Positions 10,326 to 21,985 of a DNA stretch of 60,000 bases are shown piece by piece (position 1 is the first letter of the stretch; each line of letters starts with the position of its first letter). Under the pieces are notes generated by a model, which saw only the letters and a program-made list of their open reading frames with translations, had not been told where the DNA came from and did not search any database. This stretch comes from Adiantum capillus-veneris (taxonomy: Eukaryota > Streptophyta > Polypodiopsida > Polypodiales > Pteridaceae): positions 77,559,935 to 77,619,934 of the forward strand of contig CM043950.1 of the NCBI GenBank assembly GCA_014529385.2, read 5' to 3'. Both the position numbers and the translations under genes were made by a program.

Positions 10326-11358
10326 ATATAGAAGAAAACTATAAACATGGTCCCTAGGTGGCATGCCCCCCTTTTCTTCATCCTTGATGTTGAGGATGGC
10401 ACTCAAACTGCACCACATAGGACAACATGGTCCTATGCCATATAAATATTCGCTTGGATTTTGGTTCGCTCGGAAAATATCACTCGATGTATGGTAAGAC
10501 TCGTGGGCCGGTGGACGAATTCAATGGCCAATGGCCAATTTCAAAGGAGGACTTGTCTTCTCAATGGCGGCCACACATGGGCGGATTTGAGGCTCGATTT
10601 GGACTTATCTCCACAAGGACGGTTACACATGGGTGACTCTCATGAGAGAGGGCAACCCTTTTGGCCTTTTAAAGGAGGCCATTATTACACACATTTCATA
10701 GTGTGAAGTTGATGCAACAAGGTGGGTGTGACGTGGTGAGAGTGAAGCAAGGTAGGAGCTCTATTAAGGGTGTAATCTCTTTGTAGCCTACTTCTTGTTT
10801 GAAGTACTAAAGCCATTAATTGGTTGCTTTCCCATGGATATAGCCCACATTGAGTGAAACACATATATCGTATGTACTCTCTCTCTCTCTCTACTCTATA
10901 ATCTCTTGTGTGTGAAAATTATCTCTCTCCATTAAGTAGTCTACTCAATTATCTACTTAGCTACAACATATATCCCAACACTCAACACGTGAAATTTCAT
11001 TGCATAGTTTTTAACCACTACGAAAAACAATCTCTTGTAATTAAGGTATGATTGCTAGAGTAGCTTGCAAAGAAGTGGTGGAAGCCTAAGAAAGTGAATT
11101 GTGGTGTTGTTTTGTGGGTAGCCGTGCAACTAGATTCACTTGCAAAGAGAGCTGCAAACAAATGCTATAGATTATCACCAACAAAGTGAAAGAGGTGAGC
11201 TGCTGAATGCAATGGGAGAGAAGATGTAGCTACTATTTTTGACTACAAGCCTACAACCAAAAGATCTTTGATTGTTTCAATGAATGTTAAACATCATTAA
11301 GAGCTTGAGACAAAGTGAACGCGATAGTCAATATTATGGCAGAAGTCACAAAAGACAT
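10040..11358. other. Unassigned DNA with a second (GA)n tract, flanking the large gypsy element
   Basis: Contains a (GA)n tract at 10257-10325 with one interruption and a short (CT)n at 10877-10892. The stretch around 10800-10980 (promoter-like CCATATAAATATTC at about 10438, end ATATATCCCAACA at 10980) has LTR-like composition, but flanking duplications do not match, so I do not call a solo LTR. No coding region recognised. Confidence 0.5.
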
Positions 11359-14300
11359 TGATCCCCCTTTTTTGGCTATTGAAATTGTCATAGTGAGCTG
11401 CCTCACCCTATCAAATCACTCAAACACTGTGGTTATCTTCACCCTTTCACTGTACATAGGCGTGTGTGAGTTAGGGGACTTTCCCTATATCTTCTTAAAA
11501 AACCCTCGTATATATGGCCTAAATATAGGAATTTTAAGAATTATTTTGATATTTTATTGAAATATTTATACCTAGGTATGTGTTTTATCAAACCTATGTA
11601 CACCTTCTTTCATCATCTTGCACCATAAGTGTATTTTTTTGTCAAAGTGTACATACTCTAACCTCATATTTTTCTTTTATATAAATCACCTCCACATTTT
11701 CACCCTCACCCTCAGGAAAACAAAAAAATGATTTCTACTTTCTTAGTCATGTTTATAATGTTATTCTCATTTACTTGCATACCTTTTCCTCTTTCACCCA
11801 AAATAATACAAAAGAGGGATCATATCATATGACTCCATTATCTTTTTACATATCCATAAATCTTTTATATTTGTTCTTATTATATACTCATTTTTATGTA
11901 TATAGAGAGGGTAAGATGGAGTTGTACTTAAAAAATCCTCGTATATATGGCCTAAATATAGGAATTTTAAGAATTATTTTGATATTTTATTGAAATATTT
12001 ATACCTAGGTGTGTGTTTTATCAAACCTATGTACACCTTCTTTCATCATCTTGCACCATAAGTATATTTTTTTGTCAAAGTGTACATACTGTAACCTCTT
12101 ATTTTTATTTTATATAAATCACCTCCACATTTTCACCCTCACCCTCAGGAAAACAAAAAATTGATTTCTACTTTCCTAGTCATGTTTATAATGTTATTCT
12201 CATTTACTTGCATACCTTTTCCTCTTTCACACAAAATAATACAAAAGAGGGATCATATCATATGACTCCATTATCTTTTTACATATCCATAAATCTTTCA
12301 TATTTTTTCTTATTATATACTCATAATTCTAACACCGTGTGCTCATTGAGCCAAAATCCATGAATAGTCCATACACTAGTCCCACCATATATATATTTCT
12401 TATTTCATCAATAATCCTCCTCCATGTATGAGTAAAGGGAACTTGGAAGTTTTTTATCATGATATGACAAAGGAGGGGCTCACTCTTGGATGCATTGTGA
12501 AAATTCAACAAAGGAGGGGACCACTAAAAAACTTTTGCAGGCATAAACAATAGGCTTTTTGGTGAGATTTTTGGCGCCCATCTCCATTCGGAATTTGAAG
12601 AAGTGATCAACAGAGAAAATGTATCTCATAAGCTGAATAGTCACCTCAAATATTCTCATGAGTTTTGGAGCTATCACCGGCTAGATAGGATTTTTTTAGT
12701 GGACCCCAGTCTGGCCACTTTTCTCACAAAGTAACCCATAGTCTTCTCTCACCTCCTTTCCCACTTCCACACACACACACACACTCATTACTCTCAATCC
12801 CTCACTCAAACATGCACCTTTCATGGTTTCTCTCAATTTGTTCACCATTAATATTTTCTCTTACTCACATAGCTCTCATATGAGCTCTCCATGTACATAC
12901 ACCATCTGTTTGCCTCTCTCTATTACTTCCAAAGTACAACTCCATCTTACCCTCTCTATATACATAAAATTGAGCATATAAACCATGCTTAAACTCTGCA
13001 AATTGAGAGATCTCATCAACCAGATTTCCATTTTCATGGTGATAATCAACCTTGGCGGTGGTGGCATAAAGAAGAGAAGAAGAGGAGGAGGATCGATAGT
13101 CATATTGAGAACTTACACAAGTAAGTCCAAAATTTCTTCAAGTTTCACCATCACAAGGATTTCCTCACTTCATTCAACCGTGTTACTTCAACCATCCACC
13201 TCATTCTACCCATTGTAAATATAACATTAACTTTCTAGTGATTACTAACGCTAACCACTAACATACTAACACAAAATAGCTATTGACCTAAGTATAAAAG
13301 ACACCTCACCTCAAGACATGTGCATAGTAACTCTCCCTCTCTCTTTCTTGAAAACTCTACTTTCACCTTATCTTCCGTCAATAATTCTCTGTTTTTAGTC
13401 CACATCCATGACTCAAGCAGACAAAGAAGGCGCACAATGTTTTGATATTTAGAAAAAATCATAATCCTGATTTGTTAGCTTGTAAATTAGACTTTTAATA
13501 TTCTTAATGAGGGTTCTCCAACCTATAAATAGGCCCCTCTCCTTCTTGTAAAACAACCTCCAATATCTCACATAGCACCCCAACACTCTATGCGTAAGGA
13601 GAGATTTATGTGTAGCAATCACTTTGTGACATTCACTTTTGGTGTGAGAGAAGCTTTCAAGCTACCCATTGCAAGTGAGAAAGCATGAGTTTAATATGAA
13701 AACCACTATTGTATATGTTCCTCCATCATCAATAAATTGAGTTTTGGTGCATCAAAGGTGTGATTCGACGTTCAAATCTTCGTCCTTCCACTTGTGGGGT
13801 ACGGTTTAGTGAATTCAAGGTGACTTGTGTATTTTGAGTTTCTATAATTTGATCTTGTTTTAACAAGTGTTTTAGTGTGTTTTTCATTTGACAATTTTGT
13901 GTCCATTGTAAGAGTCTATTGTGGTGAGAGGTCTCCCACACCCTAAGACACTGTGAGTGTGTTGGCAATGTTTAGCATTCACTAAGCATTGAGTTAGTGT
14001 TGTACAAGATCTATGATAGCATCATAAGGAACCATCTCCATCTGCAAGACATTAATAAGGTTATGCAAGATCCATTTCTCTCTCTCTTCCCTTTTCTCTA
14101 GCTCTCTCCAGTCCATTTTGTGTGTGTCTTGGTGTGAAGTTGCTTGTGTGTGTTTTTGTGGTGCATCTTCTTGGTTGTGACAAAATCTCTCTTGCATCCT
14201 AGTTCGCATACCATAACTAGGTGGTGTCCCTATCTTGCTTGGGTTTGGTTGTGGGTTTGTTGTTGTGTTGTGATTATGGTTGCCCCAGCCCCAACTGAGT

Positions 14301-14364
14301 AGTACCGGAGTCTTGAGGGGTGGTTAGAGGTCACCTCTCTTGTTTCCTGCCCTAGACCGCTTCA
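11359..14364 (+). repeat. 5' LTR of the large gypsy element (3006 bp)
   Basis: Begins TGATCCCCC and ends CCGCTTCA. It aligns with the 3' LTR from GTCATAGTGAG onward (TTGCCTCACCCTATCAAATC-like in both). A probable promoter and transcript start lie near CCTATAAATAGGCCCC (13519-13534), present in both LTRs. Compared with the 3' LTR it carries an internal tandem duplication (11505-12323), lacks about 85 bp containing a hairpin, and lacks the MITE. Short frames inside (12985-13218, 13994-14209 and others) occur in both LTRs but resemble no protein. Confidence 0.88.
11505..12323 (+). repeat. 433-bp tandem duplication inside the 5' LTR
   Basis: Two copies start at CTCGTATATATGGCC (11505 and 11938) and run to TATTATATACTCA (ending about 11890 and 12323). 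The 3' LTR has a single copy, so duplication happened after insertion. The seam, 11892-11929, is an exact 38-nt inverted copy of 12932-12969. Confidence 0.9.
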
Positions 14365-14872
14365 ATTTTGGTGCCCCTACAAAGGAAGGCTTGTGTATCT
14401 TTCTGTGTGAGTTCAACCTTTAGCATAGTCAAGTAATTTGAATGAGTCACGTGAATTTGTATGATCCTTTTATTCCCATTGCAAGGCAAAAGGTGCACAT
14501 AATTGCTAGTACTAAGTTGCAATTTAAACATGTAATTCATAGAATTTTAGGTCCTCTCAGGTTGGCCAAGATAAATGCTTCAGTAAATCCTTCTATTTTG
14601 CCTTTCATTAGGTACAATCTTAGTTTTGGACGTTTATATATATTTTTTGTTTTAAGCATTAGGCCATGCATAGACAATGGATAATGTCTCCGGAATAGGT
14701 GTTTTCCCCTTACATTTCACTCCAAACATTAAAATAAATGTTCCAATTAGTAGAACGATCCATTTTCAACAACGTATGATATTCATGTTTGGCGCCCATA
14801 GAGTAGGAGAAATTCTTGCATCACCAAACCCTGTCATTATTGTGTAAATCTTTTTAAGTAAGAAAAACAAAA
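14365..14872 (+). other. Primer-site region and leader of the large gypsy element
   Basis: The LTR is followed by ATTTTGGTGCCCCTAC (14365-14380), which is in the position of a primer binding site and has a weak TGG(C/T)GCC look, but I cannot assign the tRNA. About 490 bp of non-coding leader follow before the gag frame. Confidence 0.45.
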
Positions 14873-15693
14873 ATGTGTTGTCACTTTGAAATTGATTCAA
14901 TGGAGGCCCAACGACAAATGTTCGGATATCCTCTTTTCTTTGGAGAGCTGGGAGAGGATGCAAAGTTATTTTTAGTAAATTTCAAGATGTCTTGCCGTAT
15001 CAAGAGGATAGTAACTGATCAAGAACGTGTAGAAATGTTTGAGGTGGTCCTTAGAAAAGATGCTAGCACTTGGTTTGACTCTTTGCTTGAGGAAGATAAG
15101 GGGGATTACATGGAAGTTGTAAATCATTTCAAACGATACTTCTTTGATCCTCAAAACACTCAAAAACTATGGCAAGACATTGTTTCTCATAAGCAAAAAG
15201 ACTTAGATGACTACTACTTGTACAAGAAAGAGTTTCTACATCTTTGGGCTCTATGGATACGAAATGTTGCTAACCCTGGTGATGGTGCATAATTTCTAAA
15301 GAAGGAGAGGTCTATAGCTGGACTCTTCCCTTATCTTAAGGTAAAGGTGGAGGCGGGTTCACCTACTACCTATGATGCAGCTAAAACTAGGGCTATTGAG
15401 AAGTATAGAAAACTCAAGTGCCTAAGGGGAGAGGTTCCAATAGAAGGTCTTAGACCCAAAGGTAAGTCACAATCATCGACATTCTAGGAAGATTCCTAAG
15501 GTAACGAAAAAAGTGATTGAGAAGTGAAATGAATCTTTAAGCAGCCTGTCAATTCACCTTGCACAAGTTGTAGGTCCAAAGGGACAAACAAAGAAAGCCC
15601 AGGAGTGAGAGACACAACCTAGGAGAGTCTTGCAATGTTGGAATTGCGGAGAGTCCGGACATAGGATGTATAATTGTCCTTGGCCTTGTGGGG
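14873..15693 (+). pseudogene. Gypsy gag, 5' part, interrupted by a copia insertion
   Basis: Frame 14873-15292 (139 aa) has FGYPLFFGELGEDAKLFLVN, then ERVEMFEVVLRKDASTWFDS, HFKRYFFDP and LDDYYLYKKEFLHLW, the capsid-type gag pattern. A stop at 15290 and further frame changes follow. A CCHC zinc knuckle, CWNCGESGHRMYNC, is readable at 15636-15677. The sequence is cut after CPWPC by the copia element at 15694 and resumes at 20525. The likely start is the in-frame Met before EAQRQMFGYPLFF. Confidence 0.8.
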
Positions 15694-15813
15694 TGTTGGA
15701 GCTATATATGGCTCACTCTACTCAACTTGGTCTCACCTATATATTTGTATCTTGTTCTCAATATATGAATCAGTCTTTGGGAGCGTATATGGTGTGTCTC
15801 TTGTCTCGTCTCT

Positions 15814-15873
<60 letters not shown>

Positions 15874-15876
15874 ATG
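15694..15876 (+). repeat. Copia A 5' LTR with expanded (CT)n, 3' end and primer site deleted
   Basis: Matches the 3' LTR (20382-20524) from TGTTGGAGC through GTCTCGTCTCTC, then runs into a (CT)n tract (15820-15871) much longer than in the 3' LTR. In copy B the LTR ends CTCAACA and is followed by TGGTATCAGAGCGG. Here TCTCTACAT runs straight into GTTCATGG, so the LTR end, the primer site and some leader are missing. Confidence 0.88.
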
Positions 15877-16613
15877 TTCATGGCCGGTGAAAAAACAGTA
15901 TGTGTATGCGATTCGCATGTAAGATTCAAAATTGCTACAAATTTTATTTTTGAGCGTTGATTCTTGTTAACTGTGGTTGTTTTGTGTTAAGAAGAATATG
16001 ATTAGTGTTTTGTGTGGTGTTTATTGCTAATCAATCTAATCGTTGATTACGTTTTCTTGTTGATGACACCCTGAACTTCATCGCAATTTTTGGGGGTCTT
16101 CTGCTCAAAATTTGGAGAAACGGGAAAAGAGCCATGGAGCCTAGCCCAATGGCGCTTTTCATCCAAATTTTTTTTGTCTCGTCGAGCTCTTCGATTTGAA
16201 TTCTAGGTTTGCGTCAACCGGAGTTCGTAGCAGAAAGTTATGTTATTTTTACTGCAATTAAGCTTGACGCAGCTTTCTTCGTTGTGCTTCTTCGTGAAGC
16301 GTCAGCGATCGTTTTTCTAATTTTGGCGTTAACTTTTTCGAGAAAATTTAGCTTTTTTCTATTCGTATTGTGGCCGTCAATCTTGCGTCTCACACCACTC
16401 TATTTTGAGGACTCTTTTATTATTAACTTCTCCTTTACCCTGCCTTTTTTGGGTGACGTCTCTCACATCTTTGAACGTTCCTTGAGCATCCTTCTTGCGT
16501 TTATCACTGATAGAACACAGTCCTCATATTTATCTCATTCTCAATTGTGGCCTTCACCATATATGGTGTGCAGATTCTGCGATCTTATCTTATACGTCTT
16601 CTCGCAACAAGAT
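15877..16613 (+). other. Copia A leader, open but probably untranslated
   Basis: Similar to 50215-50930 (reverse strand) of copy B. The gag frame is open upstream to 16209 in this copy and to 50619 in copy B. That upstream part reads as hydrophobic residues without gag features, and the gag Met proper is at 16614, so I treat this as leader. An alternative is a long N-terminal extension. Confidence 0.5.
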
Positions 16614-17640
16614 ATGGCTATGACTATTCTCGTCAACGGCTTTCCTTTTGGCCAGCGTTTTGTTCCTCCTTTCCAAGGCCAAGGATTTCCAGGCTGCAAA
16701 GCAAATATTTTGTTAATTCTTGAAGGCGATGAACTCTCTGATGTTGTTCTCGGAAATCGTGTTTGTCCGTCTCAGCTTGTTGATACGGATAATGATAACG
16801 TGCTTATCACTGAAGGACCTATATTTGAAGATTGGAATGTTGCCTATACGGATTGGCAATGACGTGATAAAGTAGCTTGTCGGTATATTCTTTCTGCTCT
16901 TACTAATTCCCTTTTGCTTGATATGTATGAACTGCCTACTTCCCACGACGTATGGAAGTACCTTATTGCAAACTTTCAGAAGAAATTTGTTACAGAAATA
17001 CTTTATTTCAGAGGGTTGCTTAACAAGTTACAATATGAAGTTGGTACTGCCATGACGGGACATATTGAGTCTTTCAAATCTATTATTAATCAACTTGCTA
17101 CTGCCGGTGATCCCATTCCACAAAAGCACCTGATTACACTTCTTCTTGATACGGTGAAGGACTCTTCTTATGATAACATTGTTACTATTCTCTCTAATAA
17201 AGATGGTCTTGATTTTGACAAAGCATGCATGTCTTTAATTGCATACTCTCAATGTCAAGAACGTCGTAATGTTGGTGACGATACAACTATGATTTCACAA
17301 GAGGAGATTGAGTCACAACAGATGGAACGTGCTTTTTATGCTCCAAGGCATCCATTTCAACAAGGAAACCGCAGAGGTGGCCGCGCGGTAATATTTTCTC
17401 TTGTCTCAAATTTTGTAATAAGCAATGTGTTTACAGCAATAAAAATGGCCATACAGAAGATGATTGTTGGGCACGTCAATATGATGAAGAACACAATATT
17501 ACCACGAAACAACCACGTTTATCTAGAGACTCTTCTTCCTCCTCTTGTGAATATTGTAAACGATATGATCATCCCACTCATATGTGCTATAAATTTCGAT
17601 TTGACACAGATCGTAATAGAGCATATGCTACTGAACATCG
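16614..17640 (+). pseudogene. Copia A gag, stops and a frameshift
   Basis: Starts MAMTILVNGFPFGQ, the same start as copy B. A TGA at 16861 replaces a sense codon in AYTDWQQRDK of copy B. The frame 16914-17395 has the UBN2-type gag core (YELPTSHDVWKYLIANFQKK, then LLNKLQYEVGTAMTGHIESF). After GNRRGGR (about 17385) the frame shifts, so the zinc-knuckle region (NGHTEDDCWARQYDEEHN in shifted frame, about 17441-17500) is out of frame. Confidence 0.85.
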
Positions 17641-18342
17641 AAAGAACATTGTACCAGAAACAAGCTGCGTCCTATGTTCAGTTGCTCCAGACAAAATACT
17701 TCATGTACGTGATGGATCACTTTTTATTGTCGATTTTGGTGCTACAGGAAATATGACATATTAGTCTAAGTGGCTCCATAACTATCATCCACTACCAGTT
17801 CAACGTTCTCTTTATCTTGCTGATGATACTACTTGTCACAAGTAAAGGGTATTGAGGACTTATATCTTGGTACCTTATCTTCTTCCACTCAAATTTTGCA
17901 AGGAGTATTACATGTACCAGATCTTCAACGTAATCTTCTTTGAGTTGCTAGATTTGTTAATCTTGGTATGTTTGTTGGATTTGATCGTACCAAATTCCGA
18001 ATTGAGAAATATGGAAAGACTATAGCCACTGCTCCTCGAAACAATAATTTGTTTGAACTCTCTCTCAATGATGCTGTAGCAAATGTTGTCACTGCTCCAG
18101 GTGATCATGATTGCAAAGTATGGCATCACCGTTTTGTTCATGCTGATTTCTCGAAACTCCTTGATCTTCAACGTCGTGATCTTGTTTATGGCATGGATCT
18201 TAAAGCCCATCCCCATATGGGAATTTGTGAATTTGTGCTCTTGGGAAACACAGTCGTAAACCCTTTCCTCTTTCAAATACAACTCATTCTCATGACATAT
18301 TGGATCTTGCTCATACTGATATATGTGGACCTCTACCTTCTG
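17641..18342 (+). pseudogene. Copia A protease and GAG-pre-integrase region
   Basis: DGSLFIVDFGATGNMTY (17711-17761) is the protease active site. Copy B has DSGA, and here Ser is replaced by Phe (DFGA), with a stop right after. Frame 17968-18282 has the pre-integrase zinc region (KVWHHRFVHADFSKLLDL, then HPHMGICEF). The second Cys of the CXXC and the GKH segment are frameshifted. A TGA at 17941 replaces a Ser codon found in copy B. Confidence 0.8.
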
Positions 18343-18757
18343 ATGATACTAAATCATTTCTTCAGGCTTTTCCATTTCTTTCAGATGATAAAACTCTTCC
18401 TATAGAGCAACTTTCCTCTTCACAACTATCCATTCCGAATGTTTCCAATGATGATATTGATATTTTTGTTGATCTGCCTATTGATTTTGAACATGGCTCA
18501 TATCATGTTTATGATGACGATATTGCTGATAATGCTTTTTCTACTTATGAAGATCCCGTTACTTATGATGAAGCTACCTCTTCACCACAAAAGGATCAAT
18601 GGCAAGAGTCTATGAAAGCAGAGTACGACTCTCTTATCTCTAAAGGTACATGGATACTAACTGAGTTACATCCTGATCGTACAGCTATTAAATGTAAGTG
18701 GGTGTATAAGACAAAAGTAAAAGTAGATGGATCTTTTGACAAGTTCAAGGCACGTTA
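18343..18757 (+). pseudogene. Copia A integrase remnant: core deleted, C-terminal spacer only
   Basis: Reading from ICGPLPS the sequence jumps directly to DDTKSFLQAFPFLSDD. In copy B about 0.67 kb coding for the DDE core and the following domain lies between these segments. The junction shows TTC microhomology. The rest (DDIDIFVDLPIDFEHGSYHV, then QKDQWQESMKAEYDSLISKG) is the acidic spacer and the start of RT. Confidence 0.85.
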
Positions 18758-20133
18758 AATTCCAAAAGGTTACTCCCAAGTAGCTGGTGTTGATTACCAA
18801 GAGACTTTTTCACCAGTTGTTCGCATTACAAGTGTTCGGGTTTTATTGGCATTTGCTGTTCAATTTGATTTAAGCTCATCAAATGGATGTGCGAACTGCT
18901 TTTCTGAATGGTGACTTGGAAGAGGAAATTTATATGGAACAACCAAAAGGGTTTTTTATTCCAGGTAAAGAAGACCTTGTTGCTCAACTCCATAAGGCAC
19001 TATATGGTCTCAAACAAGCTTCGCGAGCCTGGTATACAAGATTTGATCTTTTTCTCACCTCTAAAGGATTCATATCTTGCTCTTCAGACCCCAACTTATA
19101 TGTAAAACACCAAGGTAGTAGTTTTGTGATTCTTGCTCTTTATGTGGATGATACCATCCTTGTTTCCAATGATTTGGGATTTCTTCAGCAACAAGTGAAA
19201 AAGTTATTTTCTTCTGCATTTGATATGGTGGATTTTGGAGAGATTCACTTGTGTCTTGGCATTCAAATCCAACGGAGCCATACAAAAGGTATTTTATTTC
19301 TTCAACAGTCCAAGTTTATTGCAGATGTTATTCAAAAATTTGGTATGGAATTTGCACATTCATCCAACACACCTTGTCTTGCGAGCTCTACGAAGAACAC
19401 TTCTGACAATGGCGGTCAGCTTGTCACAAATGAACCTTATGCTAACTTGATTGGATGTTATCAGTTTGTTGGCATGAACACTCATTCTGATATTCTGTTT
19501 GCTACTAATTATCTTGGAAAACATATTTCATGTCCTTCTCTTAAGCATTGGTCTGCTACAAAGCGTGTATTGAAATACTTGAAAGGCACTACATATTTTG
19601 GTTTAGTCTATCGACGACAACTCACATTGGATTCTATGCAATCTCTTTCTCTTTTGGGTTATACAGATGAAGTCTGGGAAAGCTCACATTTATCTATGCG
19701 ATCTACTACTGGAAATTTCTTCTTTATAAATGGTTGTCTTGTTTCTTGGACCAGCAAGAAACAACGTTGTGTTGTAGTTTCTACGACTGAGTCAGAATAT
19801 GTTGCGGCATCACTTGTAGCTCTTGAGTTGATTTGGCTTCGACAAATGCTGGTTGATATTGGTCACTCTCCTCTTTCTAGCACACCCTTGCGGTGTGACA
19901 ACCAAAGTGCTATTAGTCTTGCAAAAGACTACGTTCAATATAATAAGTCAAAGCACATTGTTGTCCATTATCATTATGTCAGGTATGAAGTACGCAAAGG
20001 AACCATTATGGTTGAACACTATCCAAGTGACCAGATGATTGCAGACATTTTGACCAAAGGACTCAACGAGTCATGTTTTATCCTCTTGCGCTCGGAGCTT
20101 GGAGTTGCTTCAGCCTCACTCTTTCTAGATTAG
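18758..20133 (+). pseudogene. Copia A reverse transcriptase and RNase H
   Basis: A TAA at 18756 and a frameshift near 18870 damage the RT N-terminus (GYSQVAGVDYQETFSPVVRI). From 18883 a single 416-residue frame runs to the stop at 20131-20133: MDVRTAFLNGDLEEEIYMEQ, ALYGLKQASRAWY and LALYVDDTILVSND (catalytic YVDD), then RNase H with the SEYVAASLVALELIWLRQML region and the C-terminal ADILTKGL. This C-terminal part is complete, unlike in copy B. Confidence 0.9.
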
Positions 20134-20381
20134 CTTCTTTGCTATTGTAATAGCTTTGTACATATGACATTGTAGTCTTTTAGGTACCATTCACAATGCA
20201 CACTCCACATTTGCACATTGTGATCTCTGAGTCACTTGAATATTTGTACATAGATGCACAATTCACTTTCACATCATCATCGATGGTTCATATTTTCACA
20301 TTGTATAGGGGCTTGGGTTTTTCCCTTCAACTCCCCAAGGGTTTTTTCATCCAAAGCTAAAGACCTTTTTTTGAGTGGGGG
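20134..20381 (+). promoter_or_regulatory. Copia A 3' UTR and polypurine tract
   Basis: About 240 bp of non-coding DNA end in TTTTTTTGAGTGGGGG (20366-20381). The purine tract AGTGGGGG immediately precedes the 3' LTR and would prime plus-strand synthesis. Copy B has the same tract at 46213-46224 (reverse strand). Confidence 0.85.
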
Positions 20382-20524
20382 TGTTGGAGCTATATATGGC
20401 TCACTCTACTCAACTTGATCTCACCTATATATTTGTATCTTGTCCTCAATATGAATCAGTCTTTGGGAGCGTATATGATGTGTCTCTTGTCTCGTCTCTC
20501 TCTCTTTCTCTCTACATCTCAACA
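20382..20524 (+). repeat. Copia A 3' LTR (143 bp)
   Basis: Starts TGTTGGAGC and ends CATCTCAACA. Nearly the same length as the 145-bp 5' LTR of copy B. It contains only a short CT tract. Confidence 0.93.
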
Positions 20525-20870
20525 TGGGGAACTAGGGAGACCTAACTTGAACTACCCAGTGACGAATGTAGGTGAAGGATCTAGTCAACAACCATGACTT
20601 TTGCAAAGACTAAATGGAGCAAGACCACCTCCAGGAGGAGTGGAAGGAGTTCCACCTTTTCCAGGCCCAAACGTGCATGTGGTAGAGGTGACAAATTCCA
20701 ATGAGGTGGACATGGAAGCAAATGGCATTAAGCGTGGTCGTGGAAAAGGTAAGGAGAAAGAAGGATTCAAGTCACAAAGTGACCATGGACGAGAGAAGAA
20801 GGCAAAGGAGATCAAGGAAACCAAGAGGACTTGATGTCGTATCAACCTCCAAGACATTCCTCTTGGACAT
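20525..20870 (+). pseudogene. Gypsy gag, 3' part, after the copia insertion
   Basis: After the duplicated TGGGG the host gag continues (GELGRPNLNYPVTNVGEGSS, stop at 20595-20597). Then comes a basic linker frame 20601-20834 (RGRGKGKEKEGFKSQSDHGR). This corresponds to the lysine-rich linker of the element at 4.2 kb. Confidence 0.65.
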
Positions 20871-20873
20871 GGT

Positions 20874-21663
20874 ATGTCTCCGTACAACTTGCTGAAAGGT
20901 ATGAGAGGTAAGGGTCCTGATATCTCATGGCCTCAATTGCTTTCATTATGTCCACAAGTTAGGAGAGATTTAATGAAAGCAGTTAGCACTAGGAGAAAGA
21001 TAAAAGAGAGTGTGCCTGTTGTAAAAATTGCAGATGCTGAAATTAATGAGGATATTACACCTGTGCTAGATTGTTACATCAAAAAAATATTGTTTAGGAA
21101 AGGTTTAGTGAATGGGGGTGCACAAATTTGCATCATGACAGAGGGACTCATGCAAAGACTAGGCATGCACATCCATGAGACACCTGAAATTAAAGTGAAA
21201 ATGGCAAACAATAGCAAGGCTAGGTGCGTAGGCATTTTCAGAAATGTTTTTATGGAGGCTTTTGGAATTAAGAGTAGTGGATTTCTATGTTATGTCTACC
21301 AAAGAAAATGGTCACCCATTTATCCTAGGAAGACCATGGAAAATGAAAATGCGAGATTTGCAGGATTGGGAGAGTGGAAAGTTAATTTGGAGGAATGACA
21401 ATCATAAGAAGGTTGTTTTTGACATGAAGGATCAATGCCAAGAGGATCTCCATGAAGAATCATCTCAAAGTGAGATGGAAGAAGATTGGACCAAAACACG
21501 TCAGAAGAAGAAAGTAGCTACAGCATTACTGAAGAGGGGTCTTCCATCGAAGTCATGGGGGTAGGTTTAAGCCAACCAATCAAGAGACCTCTTGTCAAGG
21601 TTTGGAGGAGATAGATTCCCAAGAGAACCAAAATGTGGAAGATGAAGGAATGTTAGAAGGTAT
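20874..21663 (+). pseudogene. Gypsy aspartic protease, active-site Asp replaced
   Basis: The frame 20874-21398 contains GLVNGGAQICIMTEGLMQRL, aligned with NDSEAQICVI of the element at 4.6 kb. The expected catalytic Asp is Asn here (NGGA), so the enzyme would be dead. A frameshift near 21300 moves the flap and helix (GHPFILGRPWKMKMRDLQDW) to the frame ending at 21564. The following NQNVEDEGML is cut by the LTR element at 21664 and resumes at 24391. Confidence 0.75.
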
Positions 21664-21983
21664 TATAAAGTGTGAGCTTTGTCCTAAAGTGTGAGTCAAG
21701 GAGAGGAGAGTGGATTTTTCCCACATACTGTGGAGCAAGGCTGTAGAGCTACTTAAAGCTCATTTCTTGAATCAATGAACAACAACTTCATTTTGCACTA
21801 CATGTTTGTCTATGGTGAGCTTGTGCTAAGGTAATTCAATACTCAAGAATGTGTTTATGAGTCCAAGCTAATCCTATCTTGGAACCTAATTCACTTGAGT
21901 GATAAGCTTGCTTACACACACTCACACACTTGCACCATGTTTCTCTTTCATCCACCCTAGCTAGCACGATCCAAATCCTAACA
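21664..21983 (+). repeat. 5' LTR of the non-autonomous element
   Basis: Starts TATAAAGTGTGAGC, where the usual TG is changed to TA, and ends AATCCTAACA. The 3' copy starts TGTGAAGTGTGAGC. Confidence 0.9.
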
Positions 21984-21985
21984 TT

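Larger units (their letters stand above)
15694..20524 (+). mobile_element. Ty1/copia element A, nested in gypsy gag
   Basis: Both ends are TG...CA: starts TGTTGGAGCTATATATGG at 15694 and ends CATCTCAACA at 20524. A perfect 5-bp target duplication TGGGG flanks it (15689-15693 and 20525-20529). Order of domains is gag, protease, (deleted integrase), RT, RNase H, which is the copia order. Length is 4831 bp. It lacks the primer binding site and about 0.67 kb of integrase, so it is defective. A second copy lies at 46156-51112 on the other strand. Confidence 0.95.

Noticed and set aside
10388-10980. Possible solo LTR (TGTTGAGG ... CCCAACA)
   Set aside because: Flanks CTTGA and CTCAA do not match and there is no second copy.
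12985-13218. 77-codon frame present in both gypsy LTRs (also at 29301-29534)
   Set aside because: Conserved only because the LTRs are copies; differences do not favour silent sites by eye and no protein family is recognised.
16209-16613. Upstream extension of copia gag as a signal or membrane protein
   Set aside because: Hydrophobic but lacks gag features; both copies have the conserved Met at the MAM(T/N)ILV start, so leader is more likely.
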